A stretch of 64,000 nucleotides of DNA from Toxorhynchites rutilus septentrionalis (Eukaryota; Arthropoda; Insecta; Diptera; Culicidae). Position 1 is the stretch's first letter, and every line of letters begins with the position of its first letter. A program made the translations under genes and the position numbers. Shown in pieces: positions 1 to 9,960 of the stretch. Below the pieces are notes generated by a model. It saw only the letters and a program-made list of their open reading frames with translations, did no database searches and was not told the origin of the DNA. The stretch lies in contig NC_073744.1 of assembly GCF_029784135.1 (NCBI RefSeq), positions 77,665,935 through 77,729,934 of the forward strand. Direction: 5' to 3'.

Positions 1-979
1 CCAGCCGTCATTTCAAATCATAAAGTGACAAATTTAAACCATTGGCAAGGAATGCAAATGTAGCGAGAGCGTATGAGCACCCAACCAAAAGTGCAAGAGA
101 GCAGTATCATTTTGTAATGTGACCGATGAAGAATTAAAACCGTCAGAAACAAAAATGATCCATATCTTCCAACAATAAAAAAATATTACTGATACACGAA
201 AATCAATGTTCAGATTTCACCACTTGAATTAAAATAATTATTAATTGGTCCAATTTGCGCTCTCTTAGTTTTGCGAACACAACTACATGTGCTACAAGAA
301 TAAAAGCCGTTTTCCGCGAATTCAGCGTTTTAGTGTTACATTAGACACCGAACCTTAAGCAGTGCATGTGAATGGGTTGAGTTGATTTGAAAGTGTTCAA
401 ATTGACTTTGTATTGTTTCAATGCATTAATTCATCAAACATTTCTTTTAAAGAGTTCATTTTTAAAGTTATATAATGTCTGTACATGCCACAAATCGAAT
501 ATCCGAGTAGTTTCTGTTTTTCTTAGCAAAATTACATATCCAACGCTCCCAAAAACATCATTCACAAAGAAATGATCCAAAAATTATACTATGCAGCACC
601 TTTCGCAGAACAGTAACTGAAAATCCAAAATCGGTTGGCGGCAACTATAGCAATCGCAGTGAAACGAATTTTTGCCTTCAGTTTTCAAACGATGAACACA
701 GCTTTCAATGAAGGTGGTTTTCTTCTTTCCATACCGCATGCAATGTGTTGTACGTTAACAACGCCACTTTGAATCCAGAAACAATGCACGAATTTGCGTT
801 GCGAAAATTTAATGAACGATCGGAAAGTCATCAGCCACCAATAAGCGTGTAAAAACTCCCAAGTTCATGCAACATCCGGCATGTTTGGTGTAAATGTTTG
901 GTGGCACTCAGAAGCGCCGAAGGAATTATTTTTGTTCTCGTCAGGAAAATCAAACCCCATTTACTGCTGCTACTGCTAC

Positions 980-1735
980 TCGCTGCTGAAGACATTGGTA
1001 GTGCTGCTTCTATCCATTTTTGATTAAGAATTGATCACAGATTTTCGGTCGGGTTCAGTTCGTGTGATTGTGGCGATCAATCCATCAATTTCACACGAAA
1101 TTATGCCGTATGCTTTGGATTGTTTTCTTGCTGAAACATCCAATCTTTGGACAAGTCGATCTTCCGTGCTGAGCTCTTTAAATTGTGCATAAGGACATTG
1201 ATGTACTAGTCAGCATTCTTTATACCTTCGATCTGAACCAGGTTCCCAACACCGGACCAATCAAAACACCTCCAGACCATAATGTTGCCGCCACCGTGTT
1301 TCACTATCTTCTGAACGTTCTTGTCAAACAGCTTCTCTGCTCTGGGTCGTTGTTTCGTTTCGAAAAGCTCGAAAAAGTTTCGTCTGACCACAGCACCTTT
1401 TTCCAGAACGGAATTGGCTTGTGTACGTATTTATTGGGGAACTCCAAACGTTTGATCTGGTTGATCTTATGGATTTACGGTTGCCGAGACGCAAACTTGC
1501 TCCTTGATCCTTGCTGTTGCAGTCGAACTGTTCGTTCCGATATGTTCAATGATAAGGTTTCTTCTATGGTTCTGCTTATAGCTTTTGGTTTTTTTTTAGC
1601 ACTTATCTGGCGATTTCGGTCCGTTGTCAAGCTTTTGTGTCCACGTTCTACCCGGTCGCAAACGGTTCCAAGCTCTTGGTACTTCCTCTAAAGCTTCTGA
1701 ATCGCATCAATGCTTACGTTGTACTTGGCCGCTAT
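980..1735 (-). pseudogene. Tc1-like transposase remnant, copy A
   Basis: Read on the minus strand, this encodes a decayed Tc1-family DDE transposase, the enzyme that cuts and pastes Tc1/mariner DNA transposons. Visible motifs are WSDE (first catalytic Asp kept), KHGGGNIMVWRCF, and QQENNPKHT, where the second catalytic Asp is Glu. The LNPTENL block stands where SPDLNPIEHLW is expected, so the third Asp is lost. Several in-frame stops break the protein. The 5' (N-terminal) part is missing here because a non-LTR element is inserted at 1723-1735. Copy B shows the missing N-terminal piece on the far side of its insertion. It cannot be functional. Confidence 0.85.
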
Positions 1736-2654
1736 TTTTTTTCCAAAATATATATTTTATTAAGGCACATGTGGCGTTAGCCTAACGGGGCCGGGAGTAC
1801 AATATTTTGACAATTTTTGTCTTACAACTATGTTAGTAATATGCAACCGTTTACTCGCGGTTGGCTCGAGGTTAGTATTACATCGATCTCATAATTGGGA
1901 TGTTGCAGTCTCCAGTACTATGTATGTGTGGCCGACACGGGATACTTCCTATTGGAGTGTAACTGACCATTGATTAGCGACGCCCCCTAGTCTGTACCTC
2001 ATATCAATCGTGGTGCGTCTCTCTTGACTCGAGGAATCCAGGGTAGAATGGTCACTGGGCGGTACAATCTTCAGCTCGTGTAGAGTTGCCATGAGCGGTA
2101 CAACCTTTGGCTCTTGTTGAATGATCAGTGGACTGCACAACCTTCGACCTGTGTATCTGTAAAGAGTATGTGTATGTATTGCCGCGACTAAGTAAAAGTT
2201 TATCGATTGGATAGGAGGGATATGATACAGGGATACAACGGAGGAATCATCATCAAACGTTGACATCGGCGTTTCTGAGGAACAGGTATAGATGAAGCAG
2301 AAGATTAGAATCACGACTACCTAAGATATCCCGGACGGGGATATCCGATTGTCTGCCTAGTGCTCTCAATGCTCTGGAAAGCTGAGATCGAGCAGCATGG
2401 AACCGGATACACGACCAGACAACATGCTCGATGTCGTGGTAGCCATCGCCACAATCACAAAGATTGTTTGCTGCGAGCCCAATGCGATAGAGATGCGCGT
2501 TTAGGTTGTAGTGATAGGACATAAGCCGAGATATCACGCGAATGAAATCACGACCTACATTCAATCCCTTGAACCATGCACTCGTCGAGACCTTAGGGAT
2601 AATCGTGTGTAACCAACGACCGAACTCATCTTCACTCCACATGCGCTGCCAACT
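1736..2654 (-). mobile_element. RNase H-bearing non-LTR retrotransposon, 3' part (copy A, cut by the duplication edge)
   Basis: Minus strand. It contains the 3' UTR and the last part of ORF2, with the cysteine/histidine motif CDCGDGYHDIEHVVWSC. It is identical to the corresponding part of 4912-5829 apart from scattered changes. The sequence ends at the duplication breakpoint 2654, so the RNase H and RT parts are absent here. The ORF continues beyond the breakpoint only by accident. The 3' end abuts a T-run at 1736, the poly(A) side of the insertion. Confidence 0.85.
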
Positions 2655-2777
2655 GAATAGCATCTGCCACTGCGTGAGCTGCACGGAAGCAAATCACCGG
2701 AAATGTGAATTATAAAATACGCAGTAAAAACTCACCAATGGAATGTGTCCAATTTTCCGACGCAGTCCACTCGAAAG
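2655..2777 (-). other. Candidate truncated host gene: two short exons separated by a 57-bp intron
   Basis: On the minus strand a 42-bp exon (2777-2736) is preceded by a pyrimidine-containing stretch ending TTCTCAG and followed by a GTGAGT donor. A 57-bp intron (2735-2679) ends CCGTGCAG, and a second exon runs from 2678 into the duplication breakpoint at 2655. The first exon reads LSSGLRRKIGHIPL in the frame without stops. Intron size and splice signals are typical of mosquito genes. The protein is not recognised. The rest of the 2655-3175 interval shows nothing else. Chance splice signals are possible. Confidence 0.25.
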
Positions 2778-3175
2778 CTGAGAAGTATCATTTTGTGATA
2801 ATGGGATGTATTTATGCTGGAACCGTTTGCTTGCTATTGGAATATTAATATGGAATGGAAAAATGTGGAAAATTGCACCAACTACAGACAATTTTTTGAG
2901 TCAAAAGGAATGAATTTTAAAGTATAATGTAAATCGATAGAACACTAACGGTCGGATCGTTTTGGAGAGTTGATTCGCTCAGAATTTTGACAGCCAAATT
3001 AGTATTTTTACAATCATATTCAAAATTTTGATCAAATGGATAAAGAGATTCTAAGACCTAGCAATAAGTCTAAGACTAGCAGAAGGTGACCTTCTTCGCG
3101 GTCAACTTTTGCTACAATTTTCAAATTCCAAATATTTCAAGAATAAAAATTTCCCGATTATGTTGATTGTGTATT
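2778..3175. other. AT-rich interval between duplicated copies
   Basis: Unique within the window and AT-rich, with no ORF, SINE box or inverted repeat recognised. If the duplication unit is larger than what is visible, this interval corresponds to sequence left of base 1. Confidence 0.5.
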
Positions 3176-5829
3176 CCAGCCGTCATTTCAAATCATAAAG
3201 TGACAAATTTAAACCATTGGCAAGGAATGCAAATGTAGCGAGAGCGTATGAGCACCCAACCAAAAGTGCAAGAGAGCAGTATCATTTTGTAATGTGACCG
3301 ATGAAGAATTAAAACCGTCAGAAACAAAAATGATCCATATCTTCCAACAATAAAAAATTATTACTGATACACGAAAATCAATGTTCAGATTTCACCACTT
3401 GAATTAAAATAATTATTAATTGGTCCAATTTGCGCTCTCCTAGTTTTGCGAACACAACTACATGTACTACAAGAATAAAAGCCGTTTTCCGCGAATTCAG
3501 CGTTTTAGTGTTACATTAGACACCGAACCTTAAGCAGTGCATGTGAATGGGTTGAGTTGATTTGAAAGTGTTCAAATTGACTTTGTATTGTTTCAATGCA
3601 TTAATTCATCAAACATTTCTTTTAAAGACTTCATTTTTAAAGTTATATAATGTCTGTACATGCCACAAATCGAATATCCGAGTAGTTTCTGTTTCTCTTA
3701 GCAAAATTACATATCCAACGCTCCCAAAAACATCATTCACAAAGAAATGATCCAAAAATTATACTATGCAGCACCTTTCGCAGAACAGTAACTGAAAATC
3801 CAAAATCGGTTGGCGGCAACTATAGCAATCGCAGTGAAACGAATTTTTGCCTTCAGTTTTCAAACGATGAACACAGCTTTCAATGAAGGTGGTTTTCTTC
3901 TTTCCATACCGCATGCAATGTGTTGTACGTTAACAACGCCACTTTGAATCCAGAAACAATGCACGAATTTGCGTTGCGAAAATTTAATGAACGATCGGAA
4001 AGTCATCAGCCACCAATAAGCGTGTAAAAACTCCCAAGTTCATGCAACATCCGGCATGTTTGGTGTAAATGTTTGGTGGCACTCAGAAGCGCCGAAGGAA
4101 TTATTTTTGTTCTCGTCAGGAAAATCAAACCCCATTTACTGCTGCTACTGCTACTCGCTGCTGAAGACATTGGTAGTGCTGCTTCTATCCATTTTTGATT
4201 AAGAATTGATCACAGATTTTCGGTCGGGTTCAGTTCGTGTGATTGTGGCGATCAATCCATCAATTTCACACGAAATTATGCCGTATGCTTTGGATTGTTT
4301 TCTTGCTGAAACATCCAATCTTTGGACAAGTCGATCTTCCGTGCTGAGCTCTTTAAATTGTGCATAAGGACATTGATGTACTAGTCAGCATTCTTTATAC
4401 CTTCGATCTGAACCAGGTTCCCAACACCGGACCAATCAAAACACCTCCAGACCATAATGTTGCCGCCACCGTGTTTCACTATCTTCTGAACGTTCTTGTC
4501 AAACAGCTTCTCTGCTCTGGGTCGTTGTTTCGTTTCGAAAAGCTCGAAAAAGTTTCGTCTGACCACAGCACCTTTTTCCAGAACGGAATTGGCTTGTGTA
4601 CGTATTTATTGGGGAACTCCAAACGTTTGATCTGGTTGATCTTATGGATTTACGGTTGCCGAGACGCAAACTTGCTCCTTGATCCTTGCTGTTGCAGTCG
4701 AACTGTTCGTTCCGATATGTTCAATGATAAGGTTTCTTCTATGGTTCTGCTTATAGCTTTTGGTTTTTTTTTTAGCACTTATCTGGCGATTTCGGTCCGT
4801 TGTCAAGCGTTTGTGTCCACGTTCTACCCGGTCGCAAACGGTTCGAAGCTCTTGGTACTTCCTCTAAAGCTTCTGAATCGCATCAATGCTTACGTTGTAC
4901 TTGGCCGCTATTTTTTTCCAAAATATATATTTTATTAAGGCACATGTGGCGTTAGCCTAACGGGGCCGGGAGTACAATATTTTGACAATTTTTGTCTTAC
5001 AACTATGTTAGTAATATGCAACCGTTTACTCGCGGTTGGCTCGAGGTTAGTATTACATCGATCTCATAATTGGGATGTTGCAGTCTCCAGTACTATGTAT
5101 GTGTGGCCGACACGGGATACTTCCTATTGGAGTGTAACTGACCATTGATTAGCGACGCCCCCTAGTCTGTACCTCATATCAATCGTGGTGCGTCTCTCTT
5201 GACTCGAGGAATCCAGGGTAGAATGGTCACTGGGCGGTACAATCTTCAGCTCGTGTAGAGTTGCCATGAGCGGTACAACCTTTGGCTCTTGTTGAATGAT
5301 CAGTGGACTGCACAACCTTCGACCTGTGTATCTGTAAAGAGTATGTGTATGTATTGCCGCGACTAAGTAAAAGTTTATCGATTGGATAGGAGGGATATGA
5401 TACAGGGATACAACGGAGGAATCATCATCAAACGTTGACATCGGCGTTTCTGAGGAACAGGTATAGATGAAGCAGAAGATTAGAATCACGACTACCTAAG
5501 ATATCCCGGACGGGGATATCCGATTGTCTGCCTAGTGCCCTCAATGCTCTGGAAAGCTGAGATCGAGCAGCATGGAACCGGATACACGACCAGACAACAT
5601 GCTCGATGTCGTGGTAGCCATCGCCACAATCACAAAGATTGTTTGCTGCGAGCCCAATGCGATAGAGATGCGCGTTTAGGTTGTAGTGATAGGACATAAG
5701 CCGAGATATCACGCGAATGAAATCACGACCTACATTCAATCCCTTGAACCATGCACTCGTCGAGACCTTAGGGATAATCGTGTGTAACCAACGACCGAAC
5801 TCATCTTCACTCCACATGCGCTGCCAACT
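3176..5829. repeat. Tandem segmental duplication, copy B
   Basis: Second copy of bases 1-2654. It carries the same Tc1 remnant and the same retrotransposon insertion at the same site, so the insertion preceded the duplication. To the right it continues without interruption into the rest of the retrotransposon (to 7024), so copy B has the ancestral arrangement and copy A is the truncated derivative. Bases 3176-4150 hold no recognisable coding sequence. Confidence 0.95.
4155..4911 (-). pseudogene. Tc1-like transposase remnant, catalytic part (copy B)
   Basis: Same decayed Tc1-family transposase as in copy A, in reverse orientation. The reading runs from AKYNVSIDAIQKL beside the retrotransposon, through ISRTIEETLSLNISERTVRL (DNA-binding region), WSDE, KHGGGNIMVW and QQENNPKHT, to LNPTENL near 4210. 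Stops interrupt it at several places. Two of the three DDE residues are changed. The N-terminal helix-turn-helix part lies at 7025-7170 on the other side of the inserted element. The terminal inverted repeats of this transposon were not identified. Confidence 0.85.
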
Positions 5830-6642
5830 TACGAGCGTGTGCTGACGAGGAATGTGGAAAAATTCATTATAAGCAATTTGCCTTTCAAAAAATGTGCCTT
5901 CTGATGCGCCCACCTTAGCTAGCGAGTCCGCTTTCTCATTTCCCGGAATGGAGCAATGAGAGGGAACCCATGCTAAGGTAATCTTGAATAATTTTTCGAC
6001 CAAAACACTCAATAGATGTCTTATTCTTGTTAGGAAATAAGATGAGCGTTTATCAACTTTCATTGAGCGGATAGCCTCTATTGAACTGAGACTGTCTGAA
6101 AAAATAAAATAATTGTCGATGGGCAATGTTTCAATGATCCCTAGTGCGTAGTATATCGCACCCAGTCCAGCGACATACACGGAACAAGGATCTTTGAGTT
6201 TGAAAGAGCCACTGGAGTTTTCATTGAAGATGCCGAAGCCATTGAACCCGTTTATGAATGAACCGTCAGTAAAGAACATTCTATCAGATCTAACTTTCCC
6301 ATATTTTTCCGAGAATATCGACGGAATAACATTGGATCGTAGATGATCTTGGATTCCATGGATTTTTTGTATCATGAACAAATCTAAATTGACAGAGGAA
6401 TTGCAAAAGTATGGGAAGCAAACTTGGTTGGTGATGCCGGGTGAAGGGTGCACGTCGTGGGTAAGGTACTCATGGTATAAACACATAAAATTTGACTGAG
6501 GTGTCAGTTGGAGTAGATTTTCGAAGTTATCAATCACCAATGGATTCATGATCTTGCAACGGATGAGAAATCTGTAGGATAGTTCTGTGAACCGAAGAAC
6601 TCCTGCCAAAACTTCGAGACTCATCGTATGAGTCGAATGCAA
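5428..6642 (-). pseudogene. ORF2 C-terminal part: RNase H domain and Cys/His tail
   Basis: An open frame of about 404 codons. The start is not a true initiator: upstream the frame carries on into the RT after a frameshift near 6650. RNase H (degrades the RNA strand of RNA/DNA hybrids during reverse transcription) is marked by FFTDGSF (Asp 1), FSDSLSSIEAI (third acidic residue) and WVPSHCSIPGNEKADSLAK (final His/Asp block). The second catalytic residue, a Glu in the usual AELxAI block, is Gly here (VAGLGAIYYAL, near 6160). The C-terminal CDCGDGYHDIEHVVWSC motif is shared with the element at 52632-53447. The protein could not make active RNase H even if translated. Confidence 0.88.
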
Positions 6643-6649
6643 ACACCCC

Positions 6650-7020
6650 TATACGCTATACGCAAGCAACGATATTGTATTCTCTCCAGCTTGAGAATAT
6701 GCATCCTGGCAGCTGATCGGAAGCAAAAACTGCCATATTCTAACACTGATAATATCGTTGTTTTGTACAGCTGAATGAGGTCTCCTGGATGGGCGCCCCA
6801 CCATGTTCCGGTTATTGTTTGGTTTTGATTGATTCTTTGCTGGCATTTCTGTTTCAAATACGCAATGTGTCTTGCCCAGGTACACTTAGAATCAAAATAT
6901 ACACCCAGGTGTTGAAAACCATAGAGTGTTGGATCGTTTTGCCGGATAGTTGAAGCTGGAATTGGGCGGGTTCCTGCTTCCTAGAAAAAACGACCATTTC
7001 AATTTTCTCCGTAGAGAAGC
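6650..7020 (-). pseudogene. Reverse transcriptase thumb-region remnant of the same element
   Basis: The minus-strand reading passes through FSTEKIEMVVFSRKQ, a broken KxLGVxFD-like block, CTWARHIAYLKQKCQQRI, then GAHPGDLIQLYKTTILSVLE and LERIQYRCLRIA. These are the standard palm-thumb blocks of non-LTR RTs just after the catalytic site. Frame changes occur near 6890-6930 and near 6650, where the reading shifts into the RNase H frame. This is the 5'-most surviving part. The catalytic RT block is gone. Confidence 0.75.
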
Positions 7021-7024
7021 GGCA

Positions 7025-7170
7025 ACTTGGCCGCTATGTTCCGAATCGATAGGTCATATTGGTGGTCCTCAACAATCAGTTTCCGCAAAGAAATTCCGAT
7101 TTTCTTGCTGGTGCAAGAACTTATAACTTATAACTACTCGCGAATCAACAAACTCAATATGACTTTAGAG
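7025..7170 (-). pseudogene. Tc1-like transposase, N-terminal part separated by the insertion
   Basis: The minus strand reads ISLRKLIVEDHQYDLSIRNIA, the helix-turn-helix start of the same Tc1-like transposase. Its frame meets AKYNVSIDAIQKL at 4911 once the inserted retrotransposon and one 13-bp repeat are disregarded. It shows that copy B keeps both flanks of the insertion. No start codon could be assigned. Confidence 0.75.
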
Positions 7171-7486
7171 GATGATGAAAACCAAACACCGAATGCGCAC
7201 AGAAATGTCATTGATATCAGTAATGACGCGCCATCTCCAGCTGAATTCGAAAACTGTTCACCTATATTCTTTTTTTTTGTATCACATTCAAAATTTCATT
7301 ATTCATTTGTTCACTTCTTCGCTGTTACTCTATTTGCATCTTTTGGTATGTACAATTTGCGGATCACAAATTGGGCCAATCAAAACGTGGGATTTAGCGT
7401 GTATTATAAGCATTGAATTGTTTGTTTAAAAAAATTTTTTTAACCGTGATAGAAGTGTATAAACATTTCTAATCAAATGATTCAAA
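7171..7486. other. AT-rich spacer with a family Y fragment
   Basis: No gene. Bases 7370-7392 carry GGGCCAATCAAAACG, the same motif that closes the arrays of family Y at 32393, 34620 and 38943. The rest is AT-rich and unassigned. Confidence 0.4.
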
Positions 7487-7605
7487 TTTTTTTTTGATCT
7501 ATTAACAAATGGTCGAATTAGAAGCGATCGAAATCTTTTCTGAATATGTAAGAAAAGATTTCGATCGCTTCTAATTCGACCATTTGTTAATAGATCAAAA
7601 AAAAA
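7487..7605. repeat. Perfect inverted repeat: 55-bp arms, 9-base loop
   Basis: Arms 7487-7541 and 7551-7605 are exact reverse complements around the loop GAATATGTA. Each arm begins with a T-run/A-run and contains GATCTATTAACAAATGG and GAAGCGATCGAAATC. The absence of any mismatch implies recent origin or ongoing correction. It is immediately left of a SINE. No transposase or direct flanking repeat was found. Confidence 0.95.
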
Positions 7606-7660
7606 ATTGTGTTTAGATTTTGATTTTACCCTCTGTATCTTCCTGTTAGACGTTGCAGGA

Positions 7661-7800
7661 AGCGAACTGGCGTAGTGGTAACATCCATACCTCTCGTAGT
7701 AAAGGTCACGAGTTCAATTCTCACTCCAGGCATCCTTCCGAAATGAAAGGTAAAAGTGACGAACCAGCCAAAAGTGTTAAAAGTCAGTGTTGAAAGTAGT
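7661..7800 (+). mobile_element. tRNA-derived SINE, type A
   Basis: About 140 bp. A-box-like TGGCGTAGTGGTAAC at 7669 and B-box-like CACGAGTTCAATTC near 7708 give an internal RNA polymerase III promoter. They are followed by a conserved body with GTAAAAGTGACGAACCAGCC. Four other copies or parts occur in the window (25588, 27571, 44509, 63924). It is not a tRNA gene: no acceptor stem pairs and the body continues past the T-arm. Confidence 0.8.
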
Positions 7801-7849
7801 GCTCAATTATCTGGCGAATCCTCAAGGATGCGATAAGAAGATAGAACTC

Positions 7850-8521
7850 CACGTGAATCGAAGCACTCTGACCGGGATAAGCGGGAAATAGTTATAACAG
7901 CTTCGGATACCTCAAAATAGTTTTTGCAATTAAAACAATCTTTGAATTCAAATGTTTCCCGGGAGACAATTCGTCAAGTTTTGGTAAAAATTCATTACAT
8001 AAAAAGGGGTAACCAAGTTAAAGCTTATAATCTTACACCATCTAACATCAAAAGACGTCTGAGTTTTGCCTAAGCTCACATGAACCGACAGTGGGACCTG
8101 GTATGTTATGACAATGTTTTAAAAGATTACATTTTGCTATAAACCAGAAAGAAAAGGTCTTAAATGTAAATCGGCATTTCTTCACTATTTCCTTTGGTAG
8201 GTTATCTTCAGTGACGGAAAAGGTGAATTTGGATGGCCCCGAAATACTACTGAAAACTACGGGCTCTGGCATGGTTTACGGAAGAGGAACAATAGAGGTA
8301 CTTTGGTGGAGGCTCAATATAGCTCTCACATCCTTCATAATGAATAACAAGGATTACATACATGCTCGGGTATCCTCTATACCATTGTTGATGAACTCAA
8401 GGCCGTGATTTCGGTCACATGGGAAAATTTCGAGAAATCCGTTCTGCAAACTTGGGAAAATGCTATGACAAAACGAATATTCCGGGTTATTAACCAAAAT
8501 GGCGAGGTTACCAATTATTGA
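7850..8521 (+). pseudogene. Tc1/Tc3-like transposase, heavily frameshifted
   Basis: No long ORF survives, but all three frames together give the order of a Tc1/Tc3 transposase: SNVSRETIRQVLVKIHYIK, LTPSNIKRRLSFA, HMNRQWDLV, then IFSD in one frame and KVNLDGPE in the next (canonical IFSDEKKFNLDGPD). FGGGSI follows, and finally ELKAVISVTWENFEKS and RIFRVINQNGEVTNY before a stop at 8519. The C-terminal 50 residues are the best-kept part. The family makes DDE/D enzymes that move Tc1-type transposons. SINE A lies just upstream. Terminal repeats were not found. Confidence 0.75.
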
Positions 8522-8635
8522 CATGTAAATCAGTCGATTGTTTAGATTTTTTTTCATTGTTATGAATATTAAACTGGTATTATAGAAACTAGACAGCTGA
8601 AATTATCATATCAAAGCCCAATAAATTAACAAATG

Positions 8636-8765
8636 TGACATGGTGAGCACCGGGTGTCCGCGGGATTGGAGAGAGATAGCCACGAACCGAGTTAATTGTA
8701 GAAAAAATGTGAATCAGGTCATGTTGTAAAGACGTAATAAAAAAATCCAAAATAAATAAAATTAA
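8636..8765 (+). mobile_element. SINE type C, 3' half
   Basis: The stretch with AATCAGGTCATGTTGTAAAGA and an A-rich end with AAATAAATAAAATT matches the 3' end of the SINE at 43282-43525 (AATCAGACCATGTTGTAAAAA). The tRNA-like head is missing or too decayed to see. Confidence 0.5.
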
Positions 8766-9014
8766 TTAAATATGCAAACGACCTTTTTGAATGGAATTGA
8801 CGTTAAACATACTTTATTTTAAGCATTCAACAATGTATGAAAATACCTTGTTGAGATTCTGATTGTTTGTGGTACAACGAAATATACTCAAGGTGTTCTT
8901 ATAGAAGTTGAACAGAGTGTACAAGGGCTAGGTTGAACGAATTACTTCGAAAAAGAACGACATCATATGTTGCAAATATATTTTATATTAATTCTTCTTT
9001 TTCTCTTTATGAAA
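8766..9014. other. Unassigned AT-rich spacer
   Basis: No recognisable gene or repeat. Short ORFs only. Confidence 0.3.
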
Positions 9015-9480
9015 AATTGAAAAAAAAATACTGAAAGTGCATATTACTATGGTGTATCGAGAAATATTGTCGAAAATTTGTTTCTTAGTAAATTCAATAC
9101 TTTTTGATATTTAGAAATTTTGAAAACAGCTAGATTCTATAGCGAACAATATAAAGGTTCAAAAAAGTTCCCAAAATTTCTTATTCGGTTCTACAAGGGG
9201 TCAATATCAACTACTTTAAGAATCTCTAATGGGAAGGATCCAGTTATGCCTATAAAACGAAACATACTAACACTAAAAATCATAACAGAATTTAAGGTAA
9301 TTTTCTCGATTCCCTATATCAACTCTTAAAGGAGCTATGGTGAAAACCGTACTTTTTCGTTTTTTATCAATAACTTTGAGATATAAATATAAAACAATAT
9401 AAATATTTAAAGTGCATCTTACTATTGTGTACCGGGATAAATCGTAAAACAATTGTTTTTCATCAAAAAATTTTTTTATT
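9015..9480. repeat. Family Z AT-rich repeat, left part
   Basis: Contains two diverged units with CTGAAAGTGCATATTACTAT (about 9032) and AAAGTGCATCTTACTATTGT (about 9410). The same phrase occurs at 50115 and 50515 and reversed at 52100. Together with 10935-11560 it resembles the element at 49880-52400, so it is probably an older copy of the same composite, split by the mariner at 9961. Confidence 0.5.
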
Positions 9481-9958
9481 CTATTTCGAAATATTGAATA
9501 TTTTTCTTGACGGAATAATTTCGCTCTCTCTCAGTGTTTGTGTGTCCAGTAACTGAAATAGAACAAAAAGAGAAAGCAATAGAAAAAAGAGCTGAATATT
9601 CTTCCCTTCACTTTCTATCATGCATTGGATGTGATTATGGATGTGACTGTCAATTTGAACCTCACCAGTGCAATTACTTTAATAATTTAAATTTACCACT
9701 TACGAAAGAATTTACTTTTCCATACATAACTAATATTGCTCCTCTGTCAACTCACAAACCGTTATATTTCGGTCAACGAATTAAATTTTATAATGAAACC
9801 ACACAAAATGCTTAATACCGAAGCCGGAAAAATTACATCCACAAGCGGAATTACGTTTGATTTTTGGTTTGTGTATTTCACTTTTAATCAGTAAAATATT
9901 ATTGAATAGCATGTAGAAGGGGTTCCCATCAACAGAAATTTGAAATTCATAATGAAAC
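9481..9958. other. Spacer between family Z repeat and mariner
   Basis: A 93-codon ORF at 9534-9815 shows no recognisable domain (a few Cys, no motif). It may be interior sequence of family Z. No support for a gene. Confidence 0.3.
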
Positions 9959-9960
9959 TA

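Larger units (their letters stand above)
1..2654. repeat. Tandem segmental duplication, copy A (spacing 3175 bp)
   Basis: This segment matches 3176-5829 almost base for base. Only a handful of substitutions and one-base homopolymer length changes are visible, for example a poly-T run near 1590 that differs by one base. The match stops abruptly at 2654/2655, where copy B continues through a retrotransposon and copy A switches to unrelated sequence. Copy A begins exactly at the window edge, so it probably extends further left. Bases 1-980 hold no recognisable gene. The near identity implies a very recent duplication or an assembly artefact such as uncollapsed haplotypes. Confidence 0.95.
4912..7024 (-). 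mobile_element. 5'-truncated non-LTR retrotransposon (I/LOA-type, with RNase H) with 13-bp target-site duplication
   Basis: Read on the minus strand, from 5' to 3': the C-terminal part of reverse transcriptase (about 7020-6650), an RNase H domain (about 6290-5850), a Cys/His C-terminal region and a 3' UTR ending in an A-rich tail (the T-run at 4911-4917 on +). It is flanked by the direct repeat acttggccgctat at 4899-4911 and 7025-7037, and the Tc1 transposase resumes on both sides. This fixes both ends and the target. The endonuclease, the RT catalytic FADD/YADD block and ORF1 are missing through 5' truncation, which is usual for target-primed reverse transcription. RNase H places it in the I/LOA group, not with Jockey or CR1. 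Confidence 0.92.

Noticed and set aside
1185..1691. Plus-strand ORF of 168 codons (and its duplicate at 4360-4938)
   Set aside because: It is the antisense of the Tc1-like transposase remnant, whose conserved motifs are on the minus strand.
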